From Erwinia sorbitola (GTDB taxonomy: Bacteria > Pseudomonadota > Gammaproteobacteria > Enterobacterales > Enterobacteriaceae), in NCBI RefSeq assembly GCF_009738185.1, contig NZ_CP046509.1:4405501-4469500 (forward strand): DNA of 64,000 nucleotides, in the 5' to 3' direction. Positions 54,929 through 64,000 of the stretch are shown in pieces. Every line of letters begins with the position of its first letter. The first letter of the stretch is position 1. A program made the position numbers and the translations under genes. Below the pieces are notes generated by a model. It had not been told where the DNA came from, made no database searches, and saw nothing but the letters and a program-made list of their open reading frames with translations.

Positions 54929-56407
54929 TTAACCTGCTACCGCGATACGTTTCATATCGGTCATGTAGCCACGCAGTGTGCGGCCCACGGTTTCGATATC
55001 ATGGTTGCGGATGGCTTCGTTAACATCGCGCAGCTGCGCGTTATCAACGGTGGTGGCAGTATTCACCGCCTGGCCCAGGTCGCCTGCCTGCAAGGTTGTC
55101 ATAAACTCTTTCAGCAGCGGTACTGCCGCGTAAGAGAACAGGTAGTTACCGTATTCCGCAGTATCCGAGATAACCACGTTCATTTCATACAGGCGCTTAC
55201 GGGCAATAGTGTTCGCAATCAGCGGCAGTTCGTGCAGTGATTCGTAGTAAGCAGACTCTTCAATGATGCCAGCAGCAACCATGGTTTCAAATGCCAGCTC
55301 AACGCCCGCTTTCACCATGGCAATCATGACTACGCCCTGATCGAAGTAATCCTGCTCGGAGATTTTACCTTCAAACTGCGGAGCGGTTTCGAACGCGGTC
55401 TTACCGGTCTCTTCACGCCATGTCAGCAGATTTTTATCGTCGTTTGCCCAGTCAGCCATCATACCGGAAGAGAACTCACCGGAGATAATGTCATCCATGT
55501 GCTTCTCAAACAGCGGAGCCATAATGGTTTTCAACTGCTCAGAGAGGGCGAATGCACGCAGTTTCGCCGGGTTAGACAGGCGATCCATCATCAGGGTGAT
55601 ACCGCCCTGCTTCAGTGCTTCAGTGATGGTCTCCCAGCCGAACTGAATCAGTTTTTCTGCATAAGCTGCGTCGGTGCCTTCAGCAACCAGCTTGTCGAAA
55701 CACAGCAGTGAACCCGCCTGCAACATACCGCACAGGATGGTCTGCTCGCCCATCAGGTCAGATTTCACTTCCGCTACAAAGGAAGATTCCAGCACGCCCG
55801 CACGGTGACCGCCAGTCGCCGCAGCCCAGGCTTTAGCAATCGCCATACCTTCGCCTTTAGGGTCGTTTTCCGGGTGAACCGCGATCAGCGTTGGCACACC
55901 GAAACCACGTTTGTACTCTTCACGCACTTCGGTGCCCGGGCATTTCGGTGCCACCATGATTACGGTGATGTCTTTACGTACCTGCTCGCCCACTTCAACG
56001 ATATTGAAGCCGTGAGAGTAACCCAGCGCAGCACCGTCTTTCATCAGCGGCTGAACAGCCTGTACAACTGAGCTGTGCTGTTTGTCCGGCGTCAGGTTGA
56101 TCACCAGATCGGCCTGCGGGATCAGCTCTTCGTAAGTGCCCACTTTGAAACCATTTTCGGTCGCTTTACGCCATGAAGCACGTTTCTCAGCAATGGCCTC
56201 TGCACGCAGAGCATAGGCGATGTCCAGGCCGGAATCGCGCATGTTCAAACCCTGGTTCAGGCCCTGAGCACCACAACCAACGATGACGACTTTTTTGCCC
56301 TTCAGGTAGCTGGCTTCATCGGCGAATTCTTCGCGCGCCATAAAACGACATTTACCTAATTGCGCTAACTGGTTGCGCAGGTTCAAAGTGTTGAAATAGT
56401 TAGCCAT
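54929..56407 (-). CDS. ilvC: Ketol-acid reductoisomerase
   Basis: This 492-residue class II enzyme (E. coli 491) turns acetolactate or acetohydroxybutyrate into the dihydroxy acids of valine and isoleucine synthesis with NADPH and Mg2+. The cofactor loop is VVIVGCGAQGLNQGLNMRDSG near residue 45, and Mg ligands lie in the duplicated knotted domain, for example in ESSFVAEVKSDLMGEQTIL. It is divergent from ilvY, which activates it when acetolactate is present. Confidence 0.98.
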   Translation of the reverse strand: MANYFNTLNLRNQLAQLGKCRFMAREEFADEASYLKGKKVVIVGCGAQGLNQGLNMRDSGLDIAYALRAEAIAEKRASWRKATENGFKVGTYEELIPQADLVINLTPDKQHSSVVQAVQPLMKDGAALGYSHGFNIVEVGEQVRKDITVIMVAPKCPGTEVREEYKRGFGVPTLIAVHPENDPKGEGMAIAKAWAAATGGHRAGVLESSFVAEVKSDLMGEQTILCGMLQAGSLLCFDKLVAEGTDAAYAEKLIQFGWETITEALKQGGITLMMDRLSNPAKLRAFALSEQLKTIMAPLFEKHMDDIISGEFSSGMMADWANDDKNLLTWREETGKTAFETAPQFEGKISEQDYFDQGVVMIAMVKAGVELAFETMVAAGIIEESAYYESLHELPLIANTIARKRLYEMNVVISDTAEYGNYLFSYAAVPLLKEFMTTLQAGDLGQAVNTATTVDNAQLRDVNEAIRNHDIETVGRTLRGYMTDMKRIAVAG

Positions 56408-56575
56408 GGGGTACTCCGTTATGAGGTTGTGTTCGCATTATTGTTTGTTGTCGGGGCGGGTTATTTCCCTGCCCTCAATAGACCTTATCATATGACAGGA
56501 AATGCGTTGCTGAAATTGATATATTAACAACGTGACATTGCACTTTTTGCAACATGAAAACGAGGCACGACTCTG
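56408..56575. promoter_or_regulatory. Divergent ilvC-ilvY control region
   Basis: The 168 bp between the divergent starts hold both promoters. In E. coli IlvY binds two operators here and represses itself while activating ilvC. An inverted motif around TTGCAACATG and GCAATGT-like sequences (about 56535-56560) could be part of an operator, but I cannot assign boundaries. Confidence 0.6.
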
Positions 56576-57457
56576 ATGGATTTACGCGACCTGAAATTGT
56601 TTCTCCATCTGGCTGAAAGCCGCCATTTCGGGCGCAGTGCACGGGCGATGCATGTCAGCCCCTCAACGCTCTCACGACAGATTCAGCGGATGGAGGAAGA
56701 TCTCGGGCAGACGCTATTTTTACGCGACAACCGTACCGTTACCCTGACCGATGCCGGAGAGCGTCTGCGCCAGTTCGCGCAGCAAACGCTGTTGCAGTAT
56801 CAGCAGATGCGTCACGCTATCGGTCAGAACGGCCCGTCACTCAGCGGTGAACTGAAGCTATTCTGCTCGGTAACCGCCGCTTACAGCCATCTGCCGCCAA
56901 TCCTCGATCGGTTTCGTGCCGAACATCCGCTGGTTGAAATCAAACTCACCACCGGCGATGCTGCCGATGCGGTGGAAAAAGTGCAGACCAACGAGGTGGA
57001 TATTGCCATTGCGGGGCGACCGGAAACGTTGCCCACCAGCATTGGCTTTATGCCTCTCGGACTGATTCCTCTGGTGCTGATCGCACCGGCGCTGCCCTGC
57101 CCGGTTCGAACTCAGGCAACCCAGCCGCAGCCCGACTGGGCGCAAATCCCGTTTATTCTGCCCGCTCAGGGGCCATCGCGGCGGCGTATTGATTTATGGT
57201 TCCGTCATCGCCATATCGCGAATCCGCAGATTTACGCTACGGTCTCCGGCCATGAGGCGATTGTATCAATGGTGGCGTTGGGCTGTGGTATTGCACTGCT
57301 GCCCGACGTGGTGCTGGAAAACAGCCCGGAGCCGATACGTAACCGCATTCTGGAACTGGAAGATGTGGAGATGGTAGCGCCGTTTGAGCTGGGCGTTTGC
57401 GTACAAAAAAAGCGACTCACAGAGCCGCTTATTGATGCTTTCTGGAAACTGCTTTAG
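56576..57457 (+). CDS. ilvY: LysR-type activator of ilvC
   Basis: This 293-residue LysR regulator (E. coli 297) begins MDLRDLKLFLHLAESRHFGR; the helix-turn-helix covers about residues 2-60 with ARAMHVSPSTLSRQIQRME. The C-terminal domain senses acetolactate and acetohydroxybutyrate. Its last codons overlap the end of the convergent ilvA by four bases, so neither has space for its own terminator. Confidence 0.96.
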   Translation: MDLRDLKLFLHLAESRHFGRSARAMHVSPSTLSRQIQRMEEDLGQTLFLRDNRTVTLTDAGERLRQFAQQTLLQYQQMRHAIGQNGPSLSGELKLFCSVTAAYSHLPPILDRFRAEHPLVEIKLTTGDAADAVEKVQTNEVDIAIAGRPETLPTSIGFMPLGLIPLVLIAPALPCPVRTQATQPQPDWAQIPFILPAQGPSRRRIDLWFRHRHIANPQIYATVSGHEAIVSMVALGCGIALLPDVVLENSPEPIRNRILELEDVEMVAPFELGVCVQKKRLTEPLIDAFWKLL

Positions 57458-58998
57458 CCAGCAAGGAAGAAGCGGAAAGCAGGGTTATGCGTTTCATCGT
57501 GGAAATCATAGCCCAGCGCCGCCAGATGCTCTTCGAACTGCGGTTCACTGTCACTCAGCTCAAATGCCGCCAGCACGCGGCCATAGTCGGTGCCGTGGCT
57601 GCGATAGTGGAACAGCGAAATATTCCAGTGAGTGCCGAGCGTCTGCAAGAAACGCAGCAGCGCACCGGGCGCTTCCGGGAACTCAAAGCTGAACAGCTTT
57701 TCACGTAGTGGCTTAGATGGACGTCCGCCGACCATGTAACGCACATGCAGCTTCGCCATTTCGTCGTCGGAGAGATCCACCACCTTGTAACCGCCCTCGG
57801 AAAGAAGCGTCAGAATCTCCTCACGTTCGTCCAGGCCGCGCGTCAGCCTTACACCCACGAAAATACAGGCTTCATCAGCGTGAGCGTAACGGTAGTTGAA
57901 CTCGGTGACCGAACGGCCGCCCAGTAACTGGCAGAAACGCAGGAAGCTACCCTGCTGCTCAGGAATGGTTACCGCCAGCAGCGCTTCACGCTGCTCACCC
58001 AACTCGCATCGCTCAGAGACGTAGCGCAGGCCGTGGAAGTTCACGTTAGCGCCAGACAGCACATGTGCCAGGCGTTCACCCTGGATCTGGTGCAGCTGGA
58101 TATACTTCTTCATCCCTGCCAGCGCCAGCGCCCCTGAAGGCTCCGCGACCGCGCGAACATCGTCAAACAGATCTTTCATCGCGGCACAGATGGCATCGCT
58201 GTCAACGGTGATAATATCGTCCAGATACTCCTGACACAGGCGGAACGTTTCGTCACCGATCCGCTTCACCGCCACCCCTTCAGCAAACAGCCCGACGCGC
58301 GGCAGATCAACCGGATGACCGGCATCAAGCGCGGCTTTCAGACAGGCCGAATCGGCAGCTTCGACCGCAATCACTTTGATTTGCGGCATCAGCTGCTTGA
58401 TCAACACCGCGACACCCGCCGCCAGCCCGCCACCGCCTACCGGCACGAAGACGCGATCCAGGTGAGCATCCTGCTGCAACAGTTCCATAGCCAGCGTGCC
58501 CTGCCCGGCGATGACCATCGGGTGATCGAACGGCGGCACAAAGGTATAGCCCTGCAATTCGGACAGCTCAATGGCTTTCGCTTTCGCTTCGTCAAAGTTG
58601 GCCCCAAACAGATAAACCTCACCGCCAAACGCACGCACAGCATCCACTTTGATATCCGCAGTTGCCACCGGCATCACAATCAGAGATTTGATCCCCAGCT
58701 TGCTGGAAGAGAGCGCCACGCCCTGGGCATGGTTACCGGCCGAGGCGGTAATCACCCCTCTGGCCTTCTGCTCTTCGTTCAGCCCGGCAATCATTGCGTA
58801 AGCACCGCGCAGCTTGAAGCTGTGCACCGGCTGGCGATCCTCACGTTTCACCAAAATAGTGTTACCGAGGCGCGCAGAGATTTTTTCCATCTTCTGCAAC
58901 GGTGTCACCTGCGCAGCTTCATACACCGGGGCACGCAGCACGGCACGCAGATACTCCGCGCCATTGGGTTGATCGGATAGCGGTTGAGATTCAGCCAT
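57454..58998 (-). CDS. ilvA: Biosynthetic threonine deaminase
   Basis: This 514-residue PLP enzyme is the same length as in E. coli and makes 2-oxobutanoate, the first step to isoleucine. The PLP lysine is K62 in SFKLRGAY; the glycine-rich phosphate loop is PVGGGGLAAG. Two ACT-like regulatory subdomains follow from about residue 340 (EQREALLAVTIPEQQGSF and PLREKLFSFEFPEAPGAL) and give isoleucine inhibition and valine activation. The start follows the ilvD stop by a few bases. Confidence 0.98.
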   Translation of the reverse strand: MAESQPLSDQPNGAEYLRAVLRAPVYEAAQVTPLQKMEKISARLGNTILVKREDRQPVHSFKLRGAYAMIAGLNEEQKARGVITASAGNHAQGVALSSSKLGIKSLIVMPVATADIKVDAVRAFGGEVYLFGANFDEAKAKAIELSELQGYTFVPPFDHPMVIAGQGTLAMELLQQDAHLDRVFVPVGGGGLAAGVAVLIKQLMPQIKVIAVEAADSACLKAALDAGHPVDLPRVGLFAEGVAVKRIGDETFRLCQEYLDDIITVDSDAICAAMKDLFDDVRAVAEPSGALALAGMKKYIQLHQIQGERLAHVLSGANVNFHGLRYVSERCELGEQREALLAVTIPEQQGSFLRFCQLLGGRSVTEFNYRYAHADEACIFVGVRLTRGLDEREEILTLLSEGGYKVVDLSDDEMAKLHVRYMVGGRPSKPLREKLFSFEFPEAPGALLRFLQTLGTHWNISLFHYRSHGTDYGRVLAAFELSDSEPQFEEHLAALGYDFHDETHNPAFRFFLAG

Positions 58999-59003
58999 GT
59001 TTG

Positions 59004-60854
59004 TTAGCCTCCCAGCTTACTCTTATCACGGACGGCGCCTTTATCAGCGCTGGTTGCCAGTGTGGCATAAGCGCGCAGCGCAAAGGAGACCTGACGTTCA
59101 CGACCGTGTGGCGTCCAGGCTTCATCGCCGCGAGCTTCTTCTTCACGACGGCGTGCTGCCAGCTCTTCAACAGAGATCGCCAGCTCAATACCGCGGTTAG
59201 GAATATCGATATTGATGGTATCTCCATCTTTTACCAGTGCGATAGTACCGCCACTGGCTGCTTCCGGTGAGGCATGACCAATGGAGAGACCAGAAGTACC
59301 GCCGGAGAAACGACCGTCGGTGATCAACGCACAGGCTTTGCCGAGCCCCATAGATTTCAGATAAGTAGTCGGATAGAGCATTTCCTGCATGCCGGGACCG
59401 CCTTTCGGGCCTTCGTAACGGATCACCACCACATCACCGGCGACAACTTTTCCGCCGAGAATGGCAGAAACCGCATCGTCCTGACTTTCATAGACTTTCG
59501 CCGGGCCGCTAAACACCAGACTGCCTTCATCAACGCCTGCCGTTTTAACAATACAGCCGTTTTCAGCGATGTTGCCATACAGCACCGCCAGGCCACCGTC
59601 CTGACTGAAAGCAAACTCGCGTGAGCGAATACAGCCCTCCTTACGATCGTCATCCAGCGTGTCCCAACGAGTGTCCTGCGAGAACGCCTGGGTGGTACGA
59701 ATACCCGCCGGGCCGGCGCGGAACATTTTCTTCACCGCTTCATCTTTGGTCAGCATGATGTCGTACTGATCGAGGGTTTCCCGCAGGCTCAGGCCGAGGA
59801 TGTTACGTACGCTATTGTCCAGCAATCCGGCGCGATCCAGCTCACCAAGAATACCGAGCACGCCACCCGCACGGTGTACGTCTTCCATATGATATTTCTG
59901 GGTGCTTGGTGCCACTTTACACAGGTGCGGAACCTCACGGGACAGGCGGTCGATATCAGAAATATCGAAGTCAATTTCGCCTTCCTGGGCAGCAGCCAGC
60001 AAATGCAGAACAGTGTTAGTGGAACCGCCCATGGCGATATCCAGCGTGATGGCGTTTTCAAAGGCTGCTTTGCTGGCGATGCTGCGCGGCAGTGCCGTTT
60101 CATCATCCTGCTCGTAATAACGCTTAGTCAGAGCAACAATTCGACGGCCAGCATTCAGGAACAACTCTTTACGATCGGCGTGGGTCGCCAGCAGTGAGCC
60201 GTTACCTGGCTGTGACAGACCCAGCGCTTCGGTCAGGCAGTTCATTGAGTTAGCGGTGAACATACCGGAACAGGAGCCGCAGGTTGGGCAAGCAGAGCGC
60301 TCAATCTGATCGCTCTCTGCATCGCTGACGTTCGGGTTTGCCCCCTGAATCATCGCATCAACCAGGTCGAGTTTGATGATTTTGTCGGAGAGCTTAGTTT
60401 TACCCGCTTCCATCGGGCCGCCGGAAACGAAGATCACCGGAATATTCAGGCGCAGTGAAGCCATCAGCATTCCGGGGGTGATCTTGTCGCAGTTGGAAAT
60501 ACACACCATGGCATCAGCACAGTGTGCATTCACCATATACTCCACCGAGTCAGCGATCAGCTCGCGAGACGGCAGAGAGTAGAGCATCCCGCCGTGGCCC
60601 ATCGCGATACCATCATCGACGGCAATGGTGTTGAACTCTTTCGCAACGCCGCCTGACGCTTCGATCTCTTCAGCGACCAGTTTTCCCAGATCGCGCAGAT
60701 GAACGTGGCCAGGCACGAACTGCGTGAAGGAGTTAACAACCGCAATAATCGGTTTGCCGAAATCATCATCGGTCATTCCCGTGGCGCGCCACAGTGCACG
60801 GGCACCCGCCATATTTCGGCCGTGGGTGGTGGTGGCGGAACGATACTTAGGCAT
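59004..60854 (-). CDS. ilvD: Dihydroxy-acid dehydratase
   Basis: This 616-residue iron-sulfur enzyme has the E. coli length from MPKYRSATTTHGRNMAG; a reading from 60893 adds 13 residues. It makes the 2-oxo acids of valine and isoleucine. Cluster ligands are in the conserved NCDKITPGM and CPTCGSCSGMFTANSMN segments. It is oxygen-sensitive in E. coli. Confidence 0.98.
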   Translation of the reverse strand: MPKYRSATTTHGRNMAGARALWRATGMTDDDFGKPIIAVVNSFTQFVPGHVHLRDLGKLVAEEIEASGGVAKEFNTIAVDDGIAMGHGGMLYSLPSRELIADSVEYMVNAHCADAMVCISNCDKITPGMLMASLRLNIPVIFVSGGPMEAGKTKLSDKIIKLDLVDAMIQGANPNVSDAESDQIERSACPTCGSCSGMFTANSMNCLTEALGLSQPGNGSLLATHADRKELFLNAGRRIVALTKRYYEQDDETALPRSIASKAAFENAITLDIAMGGSTNTVLHLLAAAQEGEIDFDISDIDRLSREVPHLCKVAPSTQKYHMEDVHRAGGVLGILGELDRAGLLDNSVRNILGLSLRETLDQYDIMLTKDEAVKKMFRAGPAGIRTTQAFSQDTRWDTLDDDRKEGCIRSREFAFSQDGGLAVLYGNIAENGCIVKTAGVDEGSLVFSGPAKVYESQDDAVSAILGGKVVAGDVVVIRYEGPKGGPGMQEMLYPTTYLKSMGLGKACALITDGRFSGGTSGLSIGHASPEAASGGTIALVKDGDTINIDIPNRGIELAISVEELAARRREEEARGDEAWTPHGRERQVSFALRAYATLATSADKGAVRDKSKLGG

Positions 60855-60919
60855 GCTCTTTACTCCAGAAATCAGATAGTGCGCGGGCATCAACTGATGC
60901 CCGCGAAAAGTATTTTTTG

Positions 60920-61846
60920 TTATGGGTTAACCGGATCCAGCCAGCCCCATTTGTCTTCCGTTTCACCCGTGAACAGACCAAAGAATGCAGACTGGATACG
61001 CGCGGTAACCGGGCCGCGTTTACCTTCGCCAACCTGAATACCGTCAACGCTGCGTACCGGAGTGATTTCTGCTGCGGTACCTGACATAAACACTTCATCA
61101 GCCAGGTACAGAGATTCACGTGACAGTACCTGCTCACGCACTTCAATACCCATATCCTGCGCCAGTTTGATGATGGCGTCACGGGTAATTCCTGGCAGCG
61201 CAGAAGAGGTGAACGGTGGCGTAAAGAGGATCCCGTCTTTCACTTCAAAGAGGTTTTCACCCGCGCCTTCAGAGATATAACCCTGAGTGTCCAGCGCGAT
61301 ACCTTCCTGATAACCGTGGCGGCGAGCTTCGCTGCCTACCAACAGTGAGGAGAGATAGTTACCGCCCGCTTTGGCCGCAGTCGGCAGCGTGTTTGGCGCC
61401 ACGCGGTTCCATGAAGAAACCATCGCATCAATCCCCTGCTCCAGCGCTTCAGCACCGAGGTAAGCGCCCCATGGGAAGGCAGCGATAATGACATCAGTTT
61501 CGTAGCCGTCCGGCGGGTTAACGCCCAGACCAACATCACCAACAAACACTAACGGACGAATATAGGCACTCTTAAGATTATTCTTGCGCAGAGTGGCACG
61601 GCAGGCCTCCATCAGTTCATCAACGCTCAGACTGACAGGGAAACGGTAAATTTTTGCAGAATCGCGCAGGCGTTGCATATGTTCACGATGGCGGAAGACT
61701 ACTGGCCCTTTGTGCGAGTCATAGCAGCGTACGCCTTCAAATACTGAAGTGCCGTAGTGCAGGGCATGGGACATCACGCTAACCTTAGCGTCTTCCCATT
61801 TTACCATCTCGCCATTGAACCAGATAAAGTCTGCTTTCTTCGTCAT
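60920..61846 (-). CDS. ilvE: Branched-chain amino acid aminotransferase
   Basis: This 308-residue fold-type IV PLP enzyme (E. coli 309) does the last transamination for isoleucine, valine and leucine. The PLP lysine is K159 in PTAAKAGGNY; HYGTSVFEGVRCY and SEGAGENLFEV are family signatures. It follows ilvM by 18 bp. Confidence 0.98.
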   Translation of the reverse strand: MTKKADFIWFNGEMVKWEDAKVSVMSHALHYGTSVFEGVRCYDSHKGPVVFRHREHMQRLRDSAKIYRFPVSLSVDELMEACRATLRKNNLKSAYIRPLVFVGDVGLGVNPPDGYETDVIIAAFPWGAYLGAEALEQGIDAMVSSWNRVAPNTLPTAAKAGGNYLSSLLVGSEARRHGYQEGIALDTQGYISEGAGENLFEVKDGILFTPPFTSSALPGITRDAIIKLAQDMGIEVREQVLSRESLYLADEVFMSGTAAEITPVRSVDGIQVGEGKRGPVTARIQSAFFGLFTGETEDKWGWLDPVNP

Positions 61847-61864
61847 TCTTGTTTCCTTGCGCGC

Positions 61865-62122
61865 TTATGCGCGGATTTGTTGTGATGTTTGTTGTTGGAT
61901 CTGAACGCATGCCACGTCCATCAATTTACTCAACTGTGTTGACAGTAAATCGACAGAGCGCAGGCTGGCAACGGTCATCTCAATATTAATATTGTCAGTA
62001 TTCACCAGCGACGCCATGTTCATTGAGCACACCTGAAAACCACGGTGACGTACGACGCGCAAAATGCGTTCCAGTATTTCCGGGCGAAAACGTGCTTCTA
62101 TAGACAATTGATGCTGTTTCAT
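61865..62122 (-). CDS. ilvM: Acetolactate synthase II, regulatory subunit
   Basis: This 85-residue protein (E. coli 87) is a single ACT-like domain, starting MKQHQLSIEARFRPEILERI, and is needed for activity of the catalytic subunit. The start overlaps the ilvG stop as ATGA. Confidence 0.96.
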   Translation of the reverse strand: MKQHQLSIEARFRPEILERILRVVRHRGFQVCSMNMASLVNTDNINIEMTVASLRSVDLLSTQLSKLMDVACVQIQQQTSQQIRA

Positions 62123-63765
62123 GAGGTCTTCTCCATCATATTTTCGTTGCTGGCACCCGGTGGTACCAGAGGCCAGACGTTCTCATGCTCGTCAATCGCG
62201 ACGTGGAGCATGTATGGCCCTTCACTGTGCAGCAAAGCGTCTAATGCGGCGTCGACCTGATCTTTACGGGTAATACGCTGGCCGGGAATGCCGAAGGCAC
62301 TGGCCAGAATGAGAAAGTCCGGATTATCTGAGAGGTTAGTTTCGCTATAACGTTCTTCGAAGAACAGCTGCTGCCACTGGCGTACCATTCCCAGGCGCTG
62401 GTTATCGATCAAAACAATTTTAACCGGTAGCTGCTTGCGCTTAATGGTACCCAGCTCCTGCACGTTCATCATGAAGGAGCCATCACCGGAAACGCAGATA
62501 ACTGTGTCATCCGGGCGAGCAACCTGGGCACCCACAGCGGCAGGCAGGCCGAACCCCATGGTGCCCAAACCGCTCGATGTGATGAAGTTTTCAGGGCGGT
62601 TAAAACTCATATGTTGAGCTGCCCACATCTGATGCTGTCCCACGTCTGTGGTAACTACCGCGCTTTGCGGCTTACGATCGGATAACTGCTTTAAAAACAG
62701 CGGCGCAAAAATGGCTTCGCCCGGATGATCGTAACGCCAGCCGTTATTGGCTTTCAGCGCTTTCACCTCTTCACGCCAGGCGGTGATAGCAATCGGCTGG
62801 TACAGATCGGGCAGCAGCTTATTGAGGTCGCCTTGCAGGCCAACATGGGCCCGGCGGAGTTTATGCAGTTCTGCGGGGTCAATATCCAGATGGATCACGC
62901 TGGCATGCGGGGCGAAGGTATCCAGCTTGCCAGTTACGCGGTCGTCAAAGCGAGCGCCTACAGCAATCAACAGATCACACTGCTGCACTGCGAGGTTAGC
63001 TGCTTTGGTGCCGTGCATCCCCAGCATACCGAGGTAATATGCGTCTTCAGCATCCGGGGTACCAAGACCTTTCAAGGTCGCAACGGTAGGAATTCCGGTC
63101 TCTTTAGCAAACGCCCTCAATGCATGCACTGCATCCGCCATACCCACGCCACCGCCCACATACAGGATTGGTTTTTTCGACTGAGCCAGCAGGTTACGCG
63201 CCTGCTGCAATTCGGCATACGGATGCGGCATTGCCTGCTCTACCGGCAGCAGATGAGCCACCAGATCGCCGCTGGCTAACTGGATATCCTTAGGGATATC
63301 AACCAGTACCGGGCCAGGACGACCTGATTTTGCAATAGCAAAAGCTTCTGCCAACACCACCGGCAGTTCATCAAGGGACTCTACGAGGAAGCTATGTTTG
63401 GTACAGGCCAGAGACAGACCCAGAACGTCAATCTCCTGAAAGGCATCCGTTCCCATCACCGCAGATGAAACCTGGCCCGTGATAGCAACGATAGGTACAG
63501 AATCCAGCATGGCGTCCGCCAGGCCGGTGATCAGATTGGTCGCACCCGGCCCTGAAGTGGCGATACAGACGCCGACTTTTCCGGTTGCACGAGCGAAGCC
63601 GATAGCGGCCATAGCTGCACCCTGCTCATGGCGGCAAAGTAGGTGTTCGACACCGCCGTCATACAGCGCGTCATAGACCGGCATAATTGCACCACCCGGA
63701 TAGCCGAAAACTGTCTCGACTCCCTGTGCACGCAAAGCTTGAACCACCCACTGAGCACCATTCAT
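62119..63765 (-). CDS. ilvG: Acetolactate synthase II, catalytic subunit
   Basis: This 548-residue thiamine-diphosphate enzyme makes acetolactate and acetohydroxybutyrate. I chose MNGAQWVVQALRAQGV, which gives the standard length; an open frame runs up to 63801. The cofactor-activating Glu is E47 in CRHEQGAAM, the ThDP motif is SGDGSFMMNVQEL (about 430-460), and a FAD-binding domain lies between. The reading frame is intact, unlike E. coli K-12, where ilvG is frameshifted. Isozyme II resists valine inhibition. Confidence 0.98.
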   Translation of the reverse strand: MNGAQWVVQALRAQGVETVFGYPGGAIMPVYDALYDGGVEHLLCRHEQGAAMAAIGFARATGKVGVCIATSGPGATNLITGLADAMLDSVPIVAITGQVSSAVMGTDAFQEIDVLGLSLACTKHSFLVESLDELPVVLAEAFAIAKSGRPGPVLVDIPKDIQLASGDLVAHLLPVEQAMPHPYAELQQARNLLAQSKKPILYVGGGVGMADAVHALRAFAKETGIPTVATLKGLGTPDAEDAYYLGMLGMHGTKAANLAVQQCDLLIAVGARFDDRVTGKLDTFAPHASVIHLDIDPAELHKLRRAHVGLQGDLNKLLPDLYQPIAITAWREEVKALKANNGWRYDHPGEAIFAPLFLKQLSDRKPQSAVVTTDVGQHQMWAAQHMSFNRPENFITSSGLGTMGFGLPAAVGAQVARPDDTVICVSGDGSFMMNVQELGTIKRKQLPVKIVLIDNQRLGMVRQWQQLFFEERYSETNLSDNPDFLILASAFGIPGQRITRKDQVDAALDALLHSEGPYMLHVAIDEHENVWPLVPPGASNENMMEKTS

Positions 63766-63847
63766 AGTTATTCCCCCGCCTCTCGCTGGGAACAACAGCA
63801 TTTTATGCTACTGTTCATATTCTGTTCCTCTCTCATATTGTCTTGCC

Positions 63848-63882
63848 AAAAAAAAACCCCCGGACCTTTCGGTGCGGGGGTT
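63848..63882 (-). terminator. ilvGMEDA attenuator
   Basis: On the minus strand AACCCCCG-CACC, a GAAA loop and GGT-CCGGGGGTT form a strong stem followed by nine T residues. It lies between the ilvL leader peptide and ilvG and is the attenuator hairpin. Confidence 0.93.
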
Positions 63883-63904
63883 CTTTCGAAATCAGGCTTG
63901 ATTT

Positions 63905-64000
63905 TTAAGCCTTTCTTTCTCCGAGCGTAGCCCCGCACGGCGTGATAATAATCACGACGACGTTAATAATGACTAGGCTAATGACTCGTAGAAGGGCTTT
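63905..64000 (-). CDS. ilvL: ilvGMEDA leader peptide, start codon just outside the window
   Basis: The frame gives KALLRVISLVIINVVVIII followed by TPCGATLGERKA and a stop. With one more Met it would be the 32 residues of the E. coli leader. It holds six Ile, five Val and four Leu codons, the three amino acids whose charged tRNAs are sensed in attenuation. When these are scarce the ribosome stalls and the terminator does not form. Confidence 0.92.
   Translation of the reverse strand, partial: KALLRVISLVIINVVVIIITPCGATLGERKA

Overview
The window is a chromosomal segment of a gamma-proteobacterium of the order Enterobacterales, most like Erwinia or Pantoea (Erwiniaceae). That placement is inferred from protein similarity recalled from E. 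coli and from gene order. The order metE-metR-yigL-pldB-rhtB-recQ-pldA-yigI-rarD-corA-uvrD-yigB-xerC-yigA-dapF-lptM // cyaA-hemCDXY-tRNAs-wec cluster-rho-trxA-rhlB-gppA-rep-ppiC-ilvC-ilvY-ilvADEMG-ilvL is the E. coli 84-86 minute backbone with several losses: yigM, rhtC, cyaY, aslAB, yifK, rffG and rffH are absent from their usual places. A yehS-type gene is found between metR and yigL.

Region by region: 1-18.6 kb holds methionine synthesis (metE/metR), phospholipases pldA and pldB, amino-acid efflux (rhtB), DNA helicases (recQ, uvrD), magnesium transport (corA) and the overlapping dapF-yigA-xerC-yigB-uvrD group. 18.8-27.1 kb is an AT-richer island on the minus strand, encoding a chaperone/usher fimbria of the CS1/CFA-I (alpha) type. 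It has a major pilin, a usher, two full PapD-like chaperones plus a one-domain chaperone, a second pilin-like subunit, and three tandem two-domain proteins that look like alternative tip adhesins. The island sits exactly where cyaY (bacterial frataxin) normally lies, and cyaY is not in the window. 27.5-34.5 kb is cyaA (UUG start, CRP site) and the hemCDXY tetrapyrrole operon.

34.5-36.1 kb is RNA-rich: an ERIC element, the small RNA GlmZ with a sigma-54 promoter and three GlrR sites, a 160-bp tandem duplication carrying a tRNA-Pro tail and a terminator, and a tRNA operon Arg-His-Leu-Pro-Pro. 36.2-47.1 kb is the enterobacterial common antigen cluster wecA-wzzE-wecBCDE-wzxE-wecF-wzyE-wecG. 47.3-54.9 kb carries rho, trxA, rhlB, gppA, rep, a full 127-bp ERIC and ppiC. 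54.9-64.0 kb is branched-chain amino-acid synthesis: ilvC with its divergent activator ilvY, then ilvGMEDA with an intact ilvG, its attenuator and the ilvL leader peptide, which lacks only its start codon at the window edge.

The least ordinary part is the fimbrial island. Its gene order, the single-domain chaperone, and three adhesin paralogues with a shared pilin domain but diverged N-terminal domains are not a textbook arrangement. All functional statements rest on reading the sequence and remembered family knowledge; no database search was run.
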